Shown here one piece after another: positions 61,571 to 64,000 of a stretch of 64,000 nt of DNA. The position numbers were made by a program, and so were the translations under genes. Source of the stretch: Rubellimicrobium sp. CFH 75288 (GTDB taxonomy: Bacteria > Pseudomonadota > Alphaproteobacteria > Rhodobacterales > Rhodobacteraceae); contig NZ_WYDP01000001.1 in assembly GCF_009904055.1 (NCBI RefSeq), positions 62,001 through 126,000 on the forward strand. Reading direction: 5' to 3'. Numbering within the stretch: the first letter of the stretch is position 1; each line of letters begins with the position of its first letter. The notes under the pieces were generated by a model that was not told the origin of the DNA, ran no database searches, and saw only the letters and a program-made list of their open reading frames with translations.

Positions 61571-62524
61571 ATGGATCGTCTTGCCGCAGACCGCATGTTT
61601 GTTGCGGTCATGGAAGCCGGCAGCTTCGCCGCAGCCGCCCACCGCCTCGGCACCAGCGCCGGTCAGGCGTCGAAGCTGGTCGCTCGTCTGGAGGCGGAAC
61701 TCGGCACCCGGCTTCTTCACCGCACGACGCGGGCTCTCCATCCGACGGAGGCCGGACAGACCTATCACGCCCGTCTGCGCCGGCTTCTCGACGAATATCA
61801 GGCCATCGATGCGGAGATCCGCGACGGATCGGCCGAGTTGCGGGGAACGATCCGTGTGGGCGCACCGCAGGATTTCGGGGCGGTCTGCATCGCGCCGCTG
61901 GTGCTGGACTTCGCACGGGCCCATCCGGGGGTATCGGTGGAACTGACCCTGAGGGAGCGCCTGCCCGAGATCGTGTCGTCCGGGCTTGACCTTGTGGTAC
62001 AGCCGGGCCTGCCGTCAGATCCTGCGCTGTCGATCCGGCGCCTGACGACGATCCGGCAGGTCGTGGTGGCCTCTCCCTCCTATCTCGACGACATGGGACG
62101 GCCGTCGCAACCCGAGCATCTGTCCAACCACACCTGCATCCTCGACCCGGGTCACAGCGATGCACTGCAATGGACCTTTCGGGGCGGCCGGAGGATCGCG
62201 GTCTCGGGCCGGCTGCGGCTGTCCGAGCCGGCGGCCTGCCTGCTGGCAGCCGAAAAAGGTCTGGGCCTTGCACGGGTGCCCGACTATCTCGCGGCGGCGT
62301 CTATCGCAGCGGGGCGTGTCGAGACCGTTCTCGACGACCACGCCGAGGACCCCGTTCCCGTCCATGCTCTCGTGCCGGGACTCCATCCTCCCGTGCGGGT
62401 ACGACGGTTGATCGACGCGCTGGCAGGGGATCTGAGGACCGTCTGCGACCTCCCCCGCCCGGTCGCGGAGCGGCACGACGCAGAGCGGACCTTCCCCGCT
62501 CCGCCGACGAGCCGCGCCTGCTGA
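61571..62524 (+). CDS. LysR-family transcriptional regulator
   Basis: A 317-residue LysR protein of the AaeR/DsdC-like branch. HTH: MDRLAADRMFVAVMEAGSF, then AAAAHRLGTSAGQASKLVARLEAELGTRLLHRTTRAL; the effector domain starts at LRGTIRVGAPQDFG. A start at 61550 is also possible but lacks the usual N-terminus. It has its own promoter-like sequence and may control the transport genes or the convergent acyl-CoA ligase. Effector unknown. Confidence 0.88.
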   Translation: MDRLAADRMFVAVMEAGSFAAAAHRLGTSAGQASKLVARLEAELGTRLLHRTTRALHPTEAGQTYHARLRRLLDEYQAIDAEIRDGSAELRGTIRVGAPQDFGAVCIAPLVLDFARAHPGVSVELTLRERLPEIVSSGLDLVVQPGLPSDPALSIRRLTTIRQVVVASPSYLDDMGRPSQPEHLSNHTCILDPGHSDALQWTFRGGRRIAVSGRLRLSEPAACLLAAEKGLGLARVPDYLAAASIAAGRVETVLDDHAEDPVPVHALVPGLHPPVRVRRLIDALAGDLRTVCDLPRPVAERHDAERTFPAPPTSRAC

Positions 62525-62552
62525 GGGGCTGCGGGGCCGGGCAGCGCGGCGC

Positions 62553-64000
62553 CTAATCGGCCCAGGTCCAGGGGCGCGTGAAGGCGCCGAGAGCGCGCTG
62601 CACGTCCTCGTCCGTCGCCTGTCCTGCGCGACGCAGCCGCGCCACGAGGCCGAGGCGGCGGTCTTCCACGACTTCGGCCACCTCGGCCTGTACCCCTGCG
62701 GCTGCCAGAGCCTCGTTGTAGATCCGCCGGATCGCCAGCTTGCGCAGGTCGGGCTTGAAGATCTTGCCCACCGCCGTCTTGGGCAGTTCCGGCAGGATCT
62801 CGGCATGCTTGGGATGGGCGGCCCGCTCATGGACATGAGCGCGCGCATGGTCGAGCAGCTCCTCCGGTGTCACGGACGCGCCCTGCACCAGTTCGACATA
62901 CACGCAAGGCACTTCGCCCGCATGCGCGTCGGGCTGACCGATCGCGCCGGCGAGGGCCACGGCCGGGTGCCGGACCATGGCTTCCTCGATCTCGGCCGGG
63001 TCGATGTTGTGGCCGCCGCGGATGATGATGTCCTTGGCCCGTCCCGTGATCCACAGATACCCGTCCGGGTCCAGGCGGCCCAGGTCGCCCGTCCGCAACC
63101 AGGTCGGCTCGCCATCCGGACCGGGATAGAACAGATCGCGGTTCTTTTCGGCCTCCGTGTAGGTGTGGCCACCCCACACGCCGGGATTGGACACGCAGAT
63201 CTCTCCGATCTCGTCGGGGGGGCAGTCCCTCTGGGTCGCCGGGTCGATGATGCGAACCTTGGTGTACGGGAACGGCAGGCCGACAGATCCCACCTTGCGC
63301 TCTCCATCGGGCGGGTTGACCGAAACGAGGCAGGTCGCCTCCGTCAGGCCGTATCCCTCGATGATGGTAAGCCCTGCGGCCTTTTCGAACCGGTTGAACA
63401 GCTCGACCGGGAGCGGAGCAGAGCCCGAGAAGGCCAGCTGAAGCGACGAGATGTCGGCGTTGACGGGCCTTTGCATGAGGGCCGAGATCGCCGTGGGCAC
63501 GGTGATGACAAAGGTCACGCGGTGGCGCTCCACCAGCTTCCAGAAATTGTCCATCACCCCTTCGCCGCGATAGCCCTGCGGCGTCGGAAACACGATATGG
63601 GCGCCGGAGGCGACCGATGCCCCCATGCAGACCACGGCCGCAAAGACGTGGAACATGGGCAGCGGGCAGATCATCGTATCCCGCTCGGTGAACAGGAGGC
63701 GGTTGGCGACCCAGCCGTTGTACACCAGACCCCGGTAACGATGCTGGGCGAGCTTGGGCAGCCCCGTCGTGCCGCCCGTGTGGAACTGGGCCGCAACCCG
63801 GTCGCCCGCGCTGTCCTGGAAGGACAGCGTGCGCGGCTGACGCGACAGCTCCGCATTGAAGTCGAGCACCCGGGCCTTGTGGACGAAGGGGTTCTTGGGC
63901 CGGATCAGGGGAACGATGAGCTTCTTCACGCCCGTGAGGTAGCGGAGAAGGTCCACCTCCAGGATCACGCGCAGGTCGGGCGCCAGCGCGGCGGCAGCCG
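62553..64000 (-). CDS. AMP-dependent acyl-CoA synthetase/ligase (partial at right edge)
   Basis: The gene enters from the right edge without its start; about 482 C-terminal codons are visible. ANL motifs: FHTGGTTGLPKLAQH (ATP loop), EGYGLTEATC, LRTGDLGRLDPDGYLW, GRAKDIIIRGGHNIDPAEIE and the C-terminal catalytic lysine in PKTAVGKIFKP. It activates a carboxylate to acyl-AMP and acyl-CoA; the GGHNIDP form is common in alphaproteobacterial acyl-CoA synthetases of unknown specificity. It is convergent with the LysR gene (28-nt gap). Start codon lies beyond 64000. Confidence 0.88.
   Translation of the reverse strand, partial: AAAALAPDLRVILEVDLLRYLTGVKKLIVPLIRPKNPFVHKARVLDFNAELSRQPRTLSFQDSAGDRVAAQFHTGGTTGLPKLAQHRYRGLVYNGWVANRLLFTERDTMICPLPMFHVFAAVVCMGASVASGAHIVFPTPQGYRGEGVMDNFWKLVERHRVTFVITVPTAISALMQRPVNADISSLQLAFSGSAPLPVELFNRFEKAAGLTIIEGYGLTEATCLVSVNPPDGERKVGSVGLPFPYTKVRIIDPATQRDCPPDEIGEICVSNPGVWGGHTYTEAEKNRDLFYPGPDGEPTWLRTGDLGRLDPDGYLWITGRAKDIIIRGGHNIDPAEIEEAMVRHPAVALAGAIGQPDAHAGEVPCVYVELVQGASVTPEELLDHARAHVHERAAHPKHAEILPELPKTAVGKIFKPDLRKLAIRRIYNEALAAAGVQAEVAEVVEDRRLGLVARLRRAGQATDEDVQRALGAFTRPWTWAD

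Overview
The window reads as a chromosomal segment of a high-G+C (about 70% by eye) alphaproteobacterium of the Rhodobacteraceae/Paracoccaceae type. The evidence is the gene content and short spacing: an uncapped cckA with a TTAA-N7-TTAA (CtrA-type) site elsewhere in the window, mce next to DUF1467, DUF3572 next to a PleD-like diguanylate cyclase, a Ppx/GppA phosphatase near rlmE, and a RamA-like ASKHA protein with a corrinoid/folate methyltransferase set. Almost the whole window is coding. I see one tRNA and no insertion sequence, prophage, rRNA or CRISPR array.

Left third (1-28 kb). A partial HAD phosphatase, DUF3572, a PleD-like diguanylate cyclase, a hemolysin-III family membrane protein and an M48 lipoprotein protease come first. 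A divergent GMC oxidoreductase/class-III aminotransferase pair follows, then nitroreductase, EI24, DUF1467, mce, a pseudo-receiver protein, a secreted thermonuclease with a perfect CtrA-type box, a zinc alcohol dehydrogenase with an SRPBCC protein, and a large PAS/GAF hybrid kinase. An OxyR-like LysR regulator is then divergent from a tightly overlapping operon: a tandem universal stress protein, all seven Mrp/Mnh cation/proton antiporter subunits (A-G), and a P2-type cation ATPase.

Middle third (27-48 kb). A GYF/DUF805 membrane protein and rlmE are followed by a three-gene folate/corrinoid block (methyltetrahydrofolate methyltransferase, methylenetetrahydrofolate reductase, small 'virulence factor' protein). 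Then come ppx/gppA, an alpha-glucosidase/glucokinase pair, cckA, rsmB, guaB, the ASKHA corrinoid-reactivase-like protein, dodecin, tRNA-Gly(CCC), RidA, a secreted protein, pgl-pgi and an SMP-30 lactonase. The folate block and the ASKHA protein fit parts of a split cobalamin-dependent methionine synthase.

Right third (48-64 kb). This is the most accessory-looking part and looks like one catabolic island: a GGT-like Ntn hydrolase, an M20 hydrolase homologue with a changed metal site, an SDR, an Lrp/AsnC regulator divergent from an acetoin-dehydrogenase-like E1-alpha/E1-beta/E2 set, a VOC protein and diaminopropionate ammonia-lyase. After these come a Tat-type amino-acid binding protein, an Idh-MocA-like protein, two permeases without an ATPase, a TauE exporter, a LysR regulator and a partial acyl-CoA ligase. 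I infer uptake and breakdown of an amino-acid-like nitrogen compound to pyruvate or an acetoin-like product and then acetyl-CoA. The substrate is unknown.
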